In this document: positions 35,511 through 47,199 of the stretch, in pieces | Numbering within the stretch: position 1 is the first letter of the stretch | Layout: every line of letters starts with the position of its first letter | Assembly (NCBI GenBank): GCA_024741835.1 | Contig: JAENRP010000193.1 | Span: 777 to 64,776 of the forward strand | Direction of reading: 5' to 3' | Origin: Diplocarpon mali | Lineage: Eukaryota > Ascomycota > Leotiomycetes > Helotiales > Drepanopezizaceae | Length of the DNA stretch: 64,000 nt | Made by a program: the position numbers and the translations under genes | Notes under the pieces: generated by a model | Database searches by the model: none | Told to the model about the DNA's origin: nothing | What the model saw: the letters and a program-made list of their open reading frames with translations, nothing else

Positions 35511-36182
35511 CCTTTAATATTTATAGAATCTGGGTTCTTATACTTTAGTAAGTAATAATAACTTATAATATCGAATTCGATAAGTCTCTCTTCTATAGTT
35601 CAAAAGCTGAGCGTATAAACCCTATATCGCGCTAGGAACTTAAGGCGACCTTCTAATTGATTAAAGAGAGAGAAAGAGCTTAGGATACTAAGTTCAAAGG
35701 CATTTTCGAGGAATCAAAGCTTATTATAAGGCTAAATGCAATTGCTGCAAAAGAAGCCGCTATATAAGAAGAGCCTATATTATAGACTAACGCTGCTCTA
35801 TAGCCTTTAACTAATAATATAAAAGGCCTTAACTTAAATCCAAATCCGAAAGACCTACTTAGAAACTTAAGGATAAAAGCAAGCGAATTGAAAGCCACTT
35901 CGCCAGTCTTTAAAAAGGCAAATAGCGACTAGAGCTTAGGGGTAATGATTCCTTATAAAGGCCCTACTAAAGAAGGAACTATAGATAACTTTAAAGGAAT
36001 CTTTAAAGACGAGTTCTATAAGGCGATCGGTAGATCTCTAGCTGCTATTCTGTATAAAAATGGAAATAGCTTAAGGGCTTTAAGATAGAATCTTCAGTTA
36101 TAAAGGCAGGCTCTAGTAAACTCTAGTAAAAGATTAAAGGCATTGCTGCTAAGATCTAAAAGGAGCTTTAATAGTCTTATTA
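35511..36182 (+). pseudogene. Copia-1, segment 3: integrase C-terminal and linker region
   Basis: After removal of Gypsy-A copy 2 the frame reads across the junction as ITF-NIYRIWVLI, matching the copia motif 'NIYRIWxPxxxxVxxxRDVxFDE'. The linker that follows is long and charged (EEPI, KGLNLNPNPKDL, KAIGRSLAAIL). It ends at the target duplication TATTA (36178-36182) of the large gypsy element and resumes at 59518. Confidence 0.75.
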
Positions 36183-36423
36183 TAAAACTAAGGGGAGATA
36201 ATACAAGAATAGGCCCAAGGGAAGACCTAAAAACAAAAGGAGGAAGCACCACAAGCGGGCTCTCCTAGATAAGATGTTAAGAACAAGTCCCAAGTATAGG
36301 GTATATTTAGTACTATAGCAATACGCGCTATCTTTATATATAGAAGGTAGCCCTTTTATCTTCCTACTGGCCTGCGCCAATTATATAATATATATTATAA
36401 GACCTATCTATCTTAGGTCTCTA
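36183..36423 (-). repeat. 3' LTR of the giant element, left copy
   Basis: A 241-bp LTR. It aligns end to end with 59272-59512 in the same orientation and with 60134-60377 in reverse. On the minus strand it starts TAGAGACC (from TGGAGACC) and ends AGTTTTA. Confidence 0.88.
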
Positions 36424-36577
36424 TATATATCTTAAATAATAAAAGTAGTGGCCTCTACTACTATTAGCAAAGAATATAAAATAATATAGGTTAAGGCAAT
36501 AGCATATTAATTACTAGCAAACCTTAAGTGCAAGAAAACTAATATATTAAAAGGCCTAAACTAGGGCTATATTATTA

Positions 36578-36670
36578 NNNNNNNNNNNNNNNNNNNNNNN
36601 NNNNNNNNNNNNNNNNNNNNNNNNNNNNNNNNNNNNNNNNNNNNNNNNNNNNNNNNNNNNNNNNNNNNNN
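36578..36670. other. Assembly gap (93 N)
   Basis: A run of N. It falls inside the giant element between the 3' LTR and ORF B, so the true length of the element and the end of ORF B are unknown. Confidence 1.
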
Positions 36671-36685
36671 TTTTATATACTTTTC

Positions 36686-36708
36686 ACCTATAGGCCGGGC
36701 CTAGGAGT
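36686..36708. repeat. Palindrome 4 (ORF B end)
   Basis: A 23-mer at the edge of the assembly gap, core AGGCCGGGCCT. Minus frame: T-P-R-P-G-L-stop-V. Confidence 0.85.
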
Positions 36709-37110
36709 TAGAAAACGAAACTAACAAAACAAACAAACAAGCTATAGAGTCGTAAAAACAATTAAAAATAGTATTAACTTAGATATCAATTTTCCTTAGT
36801 TCTCTTTAAGGGATAGGGAGAATTATTACTAGATAATACTCTCTTTATAAAGCGCCTACTTCTTCTTAATAGTTTACTATTAGTATCGGAAGAGTCCGGT
36901 CTTAGTATTACAGGAGCTTTAGTGTTTTATAAAGATGCTAGTATAGTTTAATAGCTTCTGCCGATAAGGAGGGAGACTTATATTATAGCGTTATTATTAT
37001 TATCCTCTTTATTATTATTATCATCCTTTAGAGAGTCTTCTACTATAGAGGGGGATAAGGCAGGTAATTTAATAAATAACACTTCCTTTTCTTTACCTTT
37101 GGTTAATACA

Positions 37111-37133
37111 AGTTGCAGGCCGGGCCTAAGAGT
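37111..37133. repeat. Palindrome 5 (ORF B)
   Basis: A 23-mer, core GCAGGCCGGGCCT. Minus frame within ORF B: T-L-R-P-G-L-Q-L. Confidence 0.85.
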
Positions 37134-37932
37134 TATATCAGAGGGTTTAGTATAAGGTTTCTTAATGCTATACTTTTCGAGAAGGATCGTCTTATTAATT
37201 ATATTATCAGCCTTAATATCATTATTAGTACCTTTCGTCTTAATTTAGGACTTATCCTTATATAGTTATAGTTCCAACTGTTGAATTAGCTTCTAAGTAT
37301 AGGTGAAATTATTAAAAAGTTCCTACTTATACTTCTTTAGATATATTATCAACTAAGTCATATCTTTAGAAAATAACTCCTTTACTATCATTACTACTAA
37401 TGGATTATTCTATAGCTGTTTTCCTATAAGTGCCTCTAATAGTAGGCCTCCTTTTATTATACTAAGCGTTATACGAAATTTGGCTGACGATTCTCTAGTA
37501 ATACTTTATCTCGCAGTACTAGGTCTCTTTATACTAATAGAATCGATAAGAAAATCTTCTAAGTCTATACTATTCTTTAGTAAGTTATTACCAACAACTT
37601 CTATATAGTTATTACTAATAGTAAGAAAGCCACCTTTTCCTAATTCTCTAGCAGATTCTATATTAATAAATGTGCCTTATCTAATAAATATAAAGAATAG
37701 AGTCGTCTTATTAAAGATATACTCCTTTAGAAGTATCTTCTCTTTAGTGTTTAATTCTTTCTATTATACTGCATTTTAAGCTAGATTCAGTAAGATCTAT
37801 TAAGCATTCTTAAGGCGTTAAGGTATAAGATTTGATAATTTATAGGATTTTTCCTAAATAGCGAATTCTCCAGTCGATTGTTTAGCTGCTAGAATCATAT
37901 AATAGTCAATAGTTCTATTATCAAGTGGATTA

Positions 37933-37955
37933 ACCTATAAGCTAGGCTTAGGAGT
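37933..37955. repeat. Palindrome 6 (ORF B)
   Basis: Minus frame: T-P-K-P-S-L-stop-V, with IRFMRL before and NPLDNRTI after in the same frame. At the position equivalent to palindrome 10 in ORF A. Confidence 0.85.
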
Positions 37956-39162
37956 TAATCTCATAAATCTTATATTAGTATTAATCTTAATGGTAATAAC
38001 TCTTAAGTGGTAGTCAATTCTAATAAACTATATAGGCTTAGGATACGTTACTAGTTTATATAAAGACTTATATTAAGTTAGTAAAGCACTTAGGTATAAT
38101 TTATAATATATCCTCAGTATCTATTGTATTAAGCTATAAGTCATATTATAAAGGTAGGCAAAGGGGAGGTTTGGCTTCTTATTTAAGGTCCGGAAGTAGT
38201 ATTAGTACATTTCTAGTTCTTCTTATATTAATATTAAAAATGAATTCTTTCTATAATTACTATGACCATACGTGCGCATAGCGCTTAAAAAGGCGCAGCT
38301 AAACAACTTAGGCATATTTAAAAAGCCTTTACTATAGAATGATATAAAGTTATCAATAGTCAGTATGGCGTTATATTAGGCAGGGGTTTATACGATATTA
38401 TAGAATAATTTAAAGGCTTTAGGTGCTACTCTGAACTTAGAGAAGCCTAATGATATATCCTTCTTAACTTAGCTTGCTATTCTATTGCCAGTGGCTATAA
38501 TTGTATAATTTCCTAGATGCAATAAAAACAAGGTCGGGTTAGGAGCAGTGCAAAATTTATAGATATTAGACGATATATCTTTATTAGTAAGGCCTATTAT
38601 TGCCAATTTATAGTACTGCGTATATTGGCGTTTATAAAGGGTATAGAACTTTTCAAAATTGAAGTCCTTAAATATTCCTATTACAAACTTTATAAGTCTT
38701 ATCTTTATTTCTAGTATTACTACTATCTTAAAACTATTGCTATACTGCAGTATTATCTTTATATTAAAGAGGACCTGATAATATTCTATAAAGATAATAT
38801 TCGTATTAACTTCGGATTTCTCCTTAAGAATATAGAAGTCACCCTTTAATTTCTTATACTTAATAAAGAACTGTATAATATTATCTATAGAAAATTCGTC
38901 TTATAGCAGTTTTATAATTTGCTTAACAGCTCTTATTATCCCTTCTTATACTAATAAGACTTCTCCCTGACCTTCTTTTCTTAAACGCTTTATTATTAAC
39001 TTATAGAATTTAAGAATAAATTTTTACAGGTTATTAGGGAAAGATTGTATAATATCGGCAGTATTCTTTTTAGTATTATTAAAAATTTCTAGCATATTAG
39101 TAATAGTGCCTATTTCTTTATTAGACAATTCATCTTCTAAGTCTATAATATTACGTGTATTA

Positions 39163-39185
39163 ACCTATAGGCCGGGCCTGCGAGT
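39163..39185. repeat. Palindrome 7 (ORF B, absent from ORF A)
   Basis: Minus frame: T-R-R-P-G-L-stop-V between LVAKKM and NTRNIIDL. ORF A has no palindrome at the aligned position. Confidence 0.85.
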
Positions 39186-39348
39186 CATTTTCTTTGCTAC
39201 TAGTGTTTAGGGTATTTAAGGCATTTCTGGAAATAGTGACTTAAATTCGTCTGAGTTAGAGGAATAGTAGTTAGGCAGGTCAGCTACTTAAGTTCCTAGT
39301 ATTATAGGCACCTCTGGCTTAAGGACATTCTCTTTATATGCTAATTCC

Positions 39349-39371
39349 ACTCGTAGGCCAGGCCTACGAGT
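39349..39371. repeat. Palindrome 8 (ORF B), perfect arms
   Basis: The 11-nt arms ACTCGTAGGCC and GGCCTACGAGT are exact reverse complements around one central A. Minus frame: T-R-R-P-G-L-R-V after GITDKENL. Confidence 0.95.
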
Positions 39372-40300
39372 CAAATTCTCTTTATCAGTTATTCCTACTA
39401 AGGGTAGTAGCATTTTTAAAGTAATAGGAATAATAAACTCCTATCTCTCTAACTTATTATTAAAGTAATTCATAGTATACTCGGCGAGATAAGTCATCTT
39501 TTCTTTTATAATAAGTAGACTATATTGCAACTGTTAGAGGCTAAGTATATTTAAAATAGTTTAATTAAGAAGTGTAAAATTATCATACTATAAGGGTTTA
39601 TCTTTCATAGTCTAAATGGTAGAGTGTACAATAGTACTTAAGAACCTAATAAATTTTCTACCTTTAATACTATTTCCTTACAGCTTTTTTATGCCTTCTT
39701 AAATAGTGAAATAATTTAATACCTATATAGCCTTTGCCACTAGTTGGTATATCTTAAAGATTTTGCCAAGCCCTTGCAGGGCGTTATTAGCAGTAATATC
39801 AATTATAAAGTAGGTTTGGAAAAGTATACTATAGGTACTACTTATAAATTGCAATAATCTTTTTATATACTTATTCTTCTTATCTCGATTTTTCTAAAAC
39901 AAATCTATTGAATTAGCATACCTTTAATATTCCTATAGAAATTTTTCACAATTGATCCCTTTTATCTTAAGCTTATTCTTAAGAAAATCATCAAAGCTTA
40001 AAAATCCTTCTTCTATAATAGAAATTCTATAGTTTAATACTTCTATAGATGAGTTTAGGAATACTTGCTATTCTATTTCACCTAACGTTCTATAAGTGCT
40101 TACTATATCTTCTAATAATCTTAGAGCTTTTCTATCCTATGAAAAGTTACCCTTTAACATTAGTTTATTATTGGCGGTATTTAAGGGTTTGCTACCCGAA
40201 GCTATAACTGATGTATTCTTCTTAAGTATAGCTCTCTTGCTTGAGCTCAATAGTGCTATAATGAATTATTTAATAGGAGGGAGTAGTTCTAAATAAAGAG

Positions 40301-40809
40301 ATGATTATTTAAGAAAGATTAATAATATAAGAGGCTTATACTAGAAAAGATTGATAATAAAAGACAATAGTAGTAATACTGATATTATAGGTCTAGTAGG
40401 GTTATAGAAAAAGTAAAAAAAGTAAAATCGTAATACAGGGAGAGGCTTATTTATAGAGTTTGAAATCGCGCTAGTACATATAGGAAAAGTAGGTATAATA
40501 AGCTTGGAAGTGGGAATAAAAGTGGGGTATAACGCATATAAGGACCTATAATTGGTAAATGACAATTATTAAAGGTAAGGAAGACATTTTAAAGGTAAGC
40601 GTTAAAAAGTTGTATATAAAGGGAATAATTAAAGAATGAATTATATAAAGAGTAAAGTAAATAAAGAATATATATAGAATAAAATAATAGGTTAAGAATA
40701 AAGAGGTATAGGTATATAGAAAGTAGATAATCCTTAAAAAAATTCAACTTCTAATTCGCAATCTCTTTAAATGGTTTTCAAAAGGGGAAGTAGTAGACTC
40801 GATTCTCTA
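40301..40809. other. Spacer between ORF A and ORF B in the giant element
   Basis: About 500 bp, AT-rich. The nearby open frames (for example minus 40341-40565) show no continuity with ORF A or ORF B. Nothing else is recognised. Confidence 0.4.
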
Positions 40810-41000
40810 GGCTTAAGTCGACTCAATTATCAGTTCTATTATCACTTCGGAGTCTTCTTCTCTTATATTAATTTTTATTTTTTAATGATTTCTCTACTTT
40901 AGGGACCTCTCTTAAAGGATCTTCTATTAGTACCCCTAGATTTGGTAACTGAGGTTCATCTGAATTATCTTATAGGCTTAAACCAGCCGAGTCCAACCTC

Positions 41001-41023
41001 ACTCGCAGGCCAGGCTCGCGAGT
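41001..41023. repeat. Palindrome 9 (ORF A)
   Basis: Left arm ACTCGCAGGCC. Minus frame: T-R-E-P-G-L-R-V between SLKTLRL and RLDSAGLS. Confidence 0.9.
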
Positions 41024-41885
41024 CAGTCTTAGCGTTTTTAAGCTTAAGGGTAAAAACAGGGGATTAGTTCCTAAATCAGGGTCTAATACTATGCTAAAGT
41101 CTCAGTTTATCTCTTTTCCGAATTTTCTTATAATAATGCCTTTATCAATTAGTGCATTAGGCTCTTGGATAGCATTTACTTTATCGCGCTATCTTTAAGA
41201 CTTAAGTCTATAAAGAAGCGACTTAATATTTATAACATTCGTCTAGGCCTTAATAAGGGTATTAAATAGCTTCTGATTATATTCTATAAGGTGGATTTTC
41301 AATTCGTCTTTATTTAAAAGAAATAACTCCTATACTTTAATTATAACTAATAGATCCGTTTAAGAGCATCGACTAATAATGGCTTTAAAGAGGCTGCTGC
41401 AGTTTTCAAGATGAAAAGCTACTTTAAAAGGTGCAATAGTTCTACTTGCGTTAATCTATTAAAGTACTAGAGGTTGCTCTAAAGTAGAGACTGAAAAGAT
41501 AAGATCAGAGATTCGAATCTTATTTTCTAAGGTGTTCTTATCGCAGACGGCTATATAGTTATTATAAAAGGCTATAAAACCACCAGTCCTATAAGAATTA
41601 TCCGAAAGCATTTTAAAAAGGTATTCCTATTTTATTATTATTATAATTGAATTGCTATTATTAGTAATAGGTCGTAAGATCTCCTTTTGCTTCAATTTTA
41701 CAGTTATTTAAGCTAGTTAAGATTTTAAACCAAATGCCTAGGAGGTCTATTGACTTATCTTCTTCGCAGATAGAGTAAGTTTCATATTCGACTAAGAGCC
41801 GACCTACCTATTAAGGCTTCTAGAAGCTGGCCCTTATCCGATCGGTAGGATCTGATAATCCAAGACTTGCTTTCTAATAAAATTG

Positions 41886-41908
41886 ACTCGCGGGCCGGGA
41901 CCGCGAGT
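41886..41908. repeat. Palindrome 10 (ORF A)
   Basis: Left arm ACTCGCGGGCC. Minus frame: T-R-G-P-G-P-R-V before NFIRKQVLDYQIL. Confidence 0.9.
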
Positions 41909-43271
41909 GAAAATCGGAATTTCTTTATTAGTAGCACTTATACCTCTCTTTATCGAAACAACTTAATTATAAAGACCTAGGCCAATCAATTAGGGAGGTT
42001 TAAGGTAGGCTATAAGCTGATAGGTTCTTCTACTTCTTACTATTATAGCTAAGAGGTAGAGTTTATAGTGCATTTAAAGGACTTATTAAGTAAGACTGAA
42101 CATTATATTATAGAGAAAATAAAAAGGTATAAAGGTCGCGTTATCCATAGGGCAAAAGTGATAAAGGTATATTTCTACTTCTTATCTTATAATAAAGAGG
42201 AATATACTTATAAAAGCACTATTATCGGTAGTAAAATTGTCAGTTAGGAAGCGGCATCCGAAGGGTTTAGGCATTACAATTGACCCTTCTTCTTCTATTT
42301 CCTTTTGCTATTTATTGCTTAATAATATTGAAAAGAAAGAATTATTCTATTTAATCGGCTCTAACGCCTTTAAAGCTTTAGGATCAGCCCTGAATTTTAC
42401 AGCACCTAGAGATGCCTCTATTATTAATAGGTTGGATTTGCGTATCCTTAAAGAGATAAAGAACTGATTATCAAGGTGGATTAGAAAAAGATTAATATCT
42501 TCTACTATATAAAGAAGTTTAAAGTATTTAATAGTTTTATTAATATCAAATCCTTTATAATTAAAACTATAGTAAACCGAAAGAGAGCAAATATAAAGGT
42601 CGCAAAGTCTTCTCCCTTCGATTCCTACGCTAGAAAGATACTATCGAAAGCGAGTCTTTATTATAAAGGACACCTAAATATCATATCGTTCTTTAAGCTT
42701 AAGGTTAAGAATAACTGATTAAGGCATATTGCTACAATTACAAATGTCCTAATTAATAGATTCCTCTTTGCGTTCTCTTTCTTATAAGATAAAATAGTCT
42801 CGCTTAGCATTCGAGAGATTAGGTTCTTGACTTCTATAATTATTAAAGAATTGAATAATATCTATAGAGGCGAACTCGTCTAAGATAAGCTATTGAATCT
42901 ATTTAATAGCTCTCTTAATTATCTTTAAAGCAGTAGGAATAGGGTCTTCTCCTATATTATCGTTTCTAAAACAGTTGCATATAAATATAAAGAAGTTAAG
43001 AACTAGCTCCTTTAAGTTATTAAGGAAGGAGTTTAAGCGAGCGCGTAATCCTTTAGTTTCAAATTGCAAATTAGCTAAAGTAGCTATCAAACGATCTATC
43101 CTTTTTAAAGGTTGAGCTAAAATAGGTCATTTAGCTAAAAGAGAGTCCTTTAAAGATTTTGAAAATTCTAAAGAGGCTGCGCTAAGCGTTTAGGCAGTTT
43201 ATTCGGCAGCGGTTTCTAAAATCATTTTAACAAAAGGTAGGTTAGGTCTAGTTTTAAAATTCTTATTTCTA

Positions 43272-43294
43272 ACTCCTAGTCTAGGACCGCGAGT
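43272..43294. repeat. Palindrome 11 (ORF A)
   Basis: Minus frame: T-R-G-P-R-L-G-V after SAKLYNL and before RNKNFKT. At the position equivalent to palindrome 8 in ORF B. Confidence 0.88.
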
Positions 43295-44534
43295 TAAATT
43301 ATATAGTTTAGCACTTATTATATCTTTAAATTAAAAAGCGAATTTCAAGGCAGGCTTAACCATAAATAACCAATTCCCTTCTTTATTATTAAAGAAATCT
43401 TATTTAAACCCTATTATAAGAGTCTAGTTCTCTTTTAAAATAAGCAAACTATAAGCAAAAGCGCAGAGCCTTAGTATATTAATAATAGTACTATTAGGTA
43501 AGGTAATATCTATAGCCTAATTTGATCTTTTTATAGCCCTATTAGCTACTATAAGTACTGCATTAGATAGGCCCACAAATCTGCGACTGCGAATTCGATT
43601 GCCTTAGAATTTTACTACTCCTTCTTAAATAATAAAGAAATTAAGAATCTAAATAGCTCTAGCGGTAGGAGTATTTTCCTTAAGAATTTTTAATAACACT
43701 TGTCTTCTATTATTAGAATTAATATTTATTAGAAAGCGCGAACGAAATAGGAGTCCTCTCTTATTAGTGGCTAAATTATCTAATTATTAAATAGATTCTT
43801 CTCTTTTATCTCAGTCTATTTTAAAAGTGTCGGCTAAGGTTATATATTAATCTGCGTCAGCTAAGAATTCCTTTTTAAAGATTCCCTTTAATCTTAATTC
43901 TTCGGTTAGGAAGTTGTTAAATTGGAGAATTCCAAGGGCCACCTGGGTTGAAAGGTTGCTAATAGCATTCGCGTAAGCTAAAAGGAGTTTTTATTACTCT
44001 ATATCTCCTAAGGCTGCGTAGGTCGATTTGAAGCTTTCTAATAATGCAATAGCTCTACTATCCTAAGAGAAGTTTATAATTAATGCTTATTTATCCCCTA
44101 TCGCAGTAGATAAAACCATTTGTAAGTTCTTTAAAGGCATATTGCTTATAAAAGATAGGTAGTATAAATAAGAGAGTTTAATAGGGTATAAGAATTAAAA
44201 GGGCATATAAGCTGCAATAGGTTTGCTATATATATATTAAGGAAATTGGACTTTTTATTTATTATTTAAGGAAAGTAATAGGAATATTATAATTAAAGGC
44301 TAATATTAAGAATGTAAAATAAGTTAAAGTAGGTAAGAATTTAAGGTGATCCTAAAAGATCTATATTTTAAATAATAAAGGAGGCGACCTTGCCGAAAAT
44401 GTAAAAATAAGGATTAAAGGAAGGTAAGACAATTAATAGGCTAGGAAATCGTTTAGTATTCCCGCTTACGTTCTTTAGATATTTTAAGAATAATGACTTA
44501 AAGTTGCGATTAGTTAGGTATTTTAATATTCTTC

Positions 44535-44557
44535 ACTTGCAGGACCGGCTTATAAGT
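44535..44557. repeat. Palindrome 12 (pol C-terminal tail)
   Basis: Minus frame: T-Y-K-P-V-L-Q-V between DFSNL and KNIKIPN. Confidence 0.85.
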
Positions 44558-45969
44558 CAAATTGGAAAAATCTTAGTCTTTATCTAAGGGTTTAAAATTG
44601 CTTATATTGCCGTCGGTTCCTATAAAGGATTCGGAGGTTATATCAATTTCTAATTTATCTTCTAAAGGGAATAAGGTCTAGTTGTATTAATAAAAGCGCT
44701 TCAGTCGATTAGCTGCAAAGGTTCCTTTAATATCGATTCCGTCAAGTTCCTAAAGAGAATAGTATCCCTTATCTTTCTACTTAAATTTAACCTTAAATAG
44801 ACTAAGCTATCGATAGTCAAGTTTAGTATCTACTAATATATTAATACTTCTTATAATATCGTAAACTAAGACAAGATCATCTTTTTAAATAGGGTATATT
44901 TTAAGTACTTTAAAAGCAGCCTACGCTTCCTTAGCTTTTTCCTAATATCGTTTCTTTTATAGAATAATTTCCTTTATATCTATATCTTAGAGCTTAAGTT
45001 GTTAGCATCTTATTATAAGCAAATCGGAACGGTTCCGAATTTAACTATAGTCGAACAATCTCTAAATAGGCTATTAGGATTTAAGAGGGAGCTATGCCTC
45101 TCTACTATAAATAAGGAAGAATAGTATAACTCTAGTCGGTTTGTAAATTATCGTTCGATAAGTAAAGAGTATTCTATAAAAGCGTTTTATCTAATCCTTA
45201 AATCCTTTATAAGTAACTTTAGATAGACTATTAAGAATATTACAATATCCTTATTCTACTATTCTATTAGCTTTCGAATTATACGCTAAGATTTGAACCC
45301 GTTTAATGCTATATTTTCGTAAGAAAGCTTTAACTACTCCTTTGTTTTTAAGGCCTCTATTAATAGTTAATCTGCTAAAAAGTCTATAGCAATAGACTAC
45401 ATCTTCCTAAAGGAACTTTGCAATAGATTCAGAGTTAGTAGATCTTAAAGGTCGTCTTTTAAGCTATCCTAATAGGTCTTCCTTTACTAAAGTAAAATAT
45501 ATTATCCTATTCTTAGTAGTTAATACTTATATAATATTAAGGCTGACTTTGTAAAAAAGGCCTAATAGCTAAGTTAGGAATAAAGGATTTTCCTTACGAT
45601 TAGGTTTTCGTTTCTAATAAGGGATGCAACTCTTTATAAAAGCTTTACAGTCCTTAAAAGAGCCTTTCTAAAAGAATTTTCTTAAGAGTTAGTAGTAAGT
45701 AGACTTAGCTCCTTAGTAGCCAGTTTCCTTATAAATATCTTAAATAGCCTTAGCCCTTAGTTTTTCATTATCTAAGCAGAGTTATATAAGGAATGAGTTA
45801 TCGCTCCTTTTAAACAATTGTCTTCCTTGCATTAGATAAATTAGAGCTTTAACTTTGAATTTCTGAAAATCCTTAAGAGCAACTGTCTTTAGTCATTTAA
45901 ATATAATTAAAAACTTTGCGATTTCTTTAGAGTCACTTAAGTAGTTAAGTAATAAAATTCTCTTATTTG

Positions 45970-45992
45970 ATTTGCAGGCTAGGCCCGCGAGT
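45970..45992. repeat. Palindrome 13 (RNase H-integrase linker), shifted frame
   Basis: It lies inside the 90-codon open stretch 45893-46165, where the local frame reads R-L-A-G-L-A-C-K rather than the usual octapeptide. It is preceded by a second ACTCG, so a small duplication may have shifted the frame. Confidence 0.85.
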
Positions 45993-46737
45993 CGAGTCCT
46001 TTTAAGGCGATATATCAATAGATAACCAACTTCGTTTTCTACCCACTTATTAATATCTGTTTCATCTTTTTTAATTAAATTAAAAGGGTAAGGCCAAGTT
46101 CTTTTTAAAAGGCCGTTAGCGGTAGTATTTTTCGTTCTTAGAATATATTTGACTTCAAAGTCCATTAGTCTTATTTAAGCAATCCATTTTATTAGCAAAG
46201 CTCTTAGTAGGTCGCTTATAGCTCTATTCAATTGTTCTACTAGCACTTTAGCATCAGTTTTAAGAATGAAGTAAATGCTATAGAGGTCACTTCTTATCTT
46301 TTTCATCGCCTTTAAAGCGCCTTTACATTCCTATTTAATAATATTATACTTTATCTCTACTAGATTCTAAAGACTACTTTCAAAGCAAGCTAGATGTCTT
46401 TTCTATTAGCTATCAGCTTATTAAAGGATAGCACCCTATCCAATTAAGCTTGCGTCAACTATTAGTATAATTGGCCTAGCGTCGGCTCTATAGTCTATTT
46501 TAATTAAACAAGGCGCCTTAAGCAACGCTTGCTTTAGTTGTTTCATAGCCTCTATTTAAGGTTTCTCCTATTAAAACTCAGCCCCTTTCTGAAATAAGGA
46601 ATAAATAGGTACTGCCTTTTTAGTAAAATCCTTGATTCAAATATAATAGTATACTATAACTCTAATAAACGCGCGAGCTTCTGCTATATTGTTATACCTC
46701 TTCCATTTGTCGATTTTAAGTACTTTAGCCTTCTAAG

Positions 46738-47044
46738 TGTAACGGCTGCACCTCCACTTAGTGCAATTACCTAGGAGTACGGCGTTCTAAGGTTTCGCAA
46801 TCTCGATTCGATATAGGGTTTTCTCGAATCGACCCCAAAGGTGCAAAAGGATATTCTTACATAATATCACATAAGCGGGCAATAGAGCTCCTAGCTGCTA
46901 TGTATATAAGGAAGAAGGGCTCTCCCCTAAGGAGGGTTCTCTAACTTCTTCGTTTCCTTCGTATTAGACCTATAGAATACGCCTTTTGCACTACTTCTTG
47001 CTCTTATACTTAATCTTGCACTTTAGCAGTTCTATATCATTATA
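46738..47044 (+). repeat. 5' LTR of Gypsy-B
   Basis: A 307-bp LTR, starting TGTAACGGCTGCACC and ending CATTATA. Confidence 0.95.
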
Positions 47045-47199
47045 TTAAACGAAGAAGTTCTTCTCCGCCAGGGATAGCTTTTAATAATATCCTATCCCTT
47101 TGAAAAATCGATTCGCGGTTGTTTCGACTTTCGATAGAGTTAGGATCCTAGAGATCTCTTAAATAAACTGGAAGCTTAAGTGTAGCTTATTAACTAGTA

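Larger units (their letters stand above)
36671..40300 (-). pseudogene. Giant element ORF B relic, unknown protein
   Basis: A minus-strand frame of about 1,100 codons is continuous in sense but broken by TAG/TAA. It opens near ALLSSSKRAILKKN and SQDRKALRLLEDI (stop at the Gln position). The middle contains GFSKFRVAPKAFKLF and MPKLFSCAFL; the end is acidic and Asn-rich before the gap. It is clearly paralogous to ORF A: SKFRVAPKAFK pairs with AVKFRADPKALK, and MPKLFSCAFL with MPKPFGCRFL. It contains five palindromes (36686, 37111, 37933, 39163, 39349). I do not recognise a domain; its place after integrase is where some elements carry an env-like or accessory gene. Confidence 0.6.
40810..44140 (-). 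pseudogene. Giant element ORF A relic, unknown protein paralogous to ORF B
   Basis: A minus-strand relic of about 1,100 codons. The likely start at 44140 reads MPLKNLQMVLSTAIGDK and continues ALIINFS-DSRAIALLESFKS, aligning with the start of ORF B (NFS-DRKALRLLEDIVSTY). A 63-codon piece is open at 42899-43090 (ANLQFETKGLRARLNSF). Further matches to ORF B are DPKALKAL, MPKPFGCRFL and FYFLYNIMFSLT. Palindromes occur at 41001, 41886 and 43272. The pair looks like a tandem duplication inside the element. Function unknown; no catalytic motif is evident. Confidence 0.6.
44460..46737 (-). pseudogene. Giant element pol relic, 3' part: RT end, RNase H, integrase
   Basis: On the minus strand the RT end resumes after Gypsy-B as KAKVLKIDKWK. 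RNase H follows (LIVDASLIGQGAIL, then DFEVKYILRTKNTTANGLL in a 90-codon open stretch at 45893-46165). The integrase zinc region reads GAKSTYY-LLRKFF and CKAFIKSCIPYQKRKPNR. The tail ends near NIKIPN at 44.5 kb. RNase H and integrase motifs match gypsy pol (YVPGTKNTxADGLSR). Palindromes lie at 45970 (RNase H-integrase linker) and 44535 (C-terminal tail). Confidence 0.82.

Noticed and set aside
36183..36423. Possibility that this is a solo LTR unrelated to the one at 59272
   Set aside because: Its own flanks do not form a target duplication (TATTA versus TATAT), whereas the distant pair does, and the copia frame is restored across 36182/59518.
38521..38545. Possible extra palindrome (AAGGTCGGGTTAGGAG)
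   Set aside because: Only the right arm resembles the family, the spacing is one base short, and the aligned protein text does not show the octapeptide.
40341..40565. 74-codon minus-strand open frame between ORF A and ORF B
   Set aside because: Phe/Ser/Leu-rich text typical of AT-rich chance frames; no continuity with either ORF.
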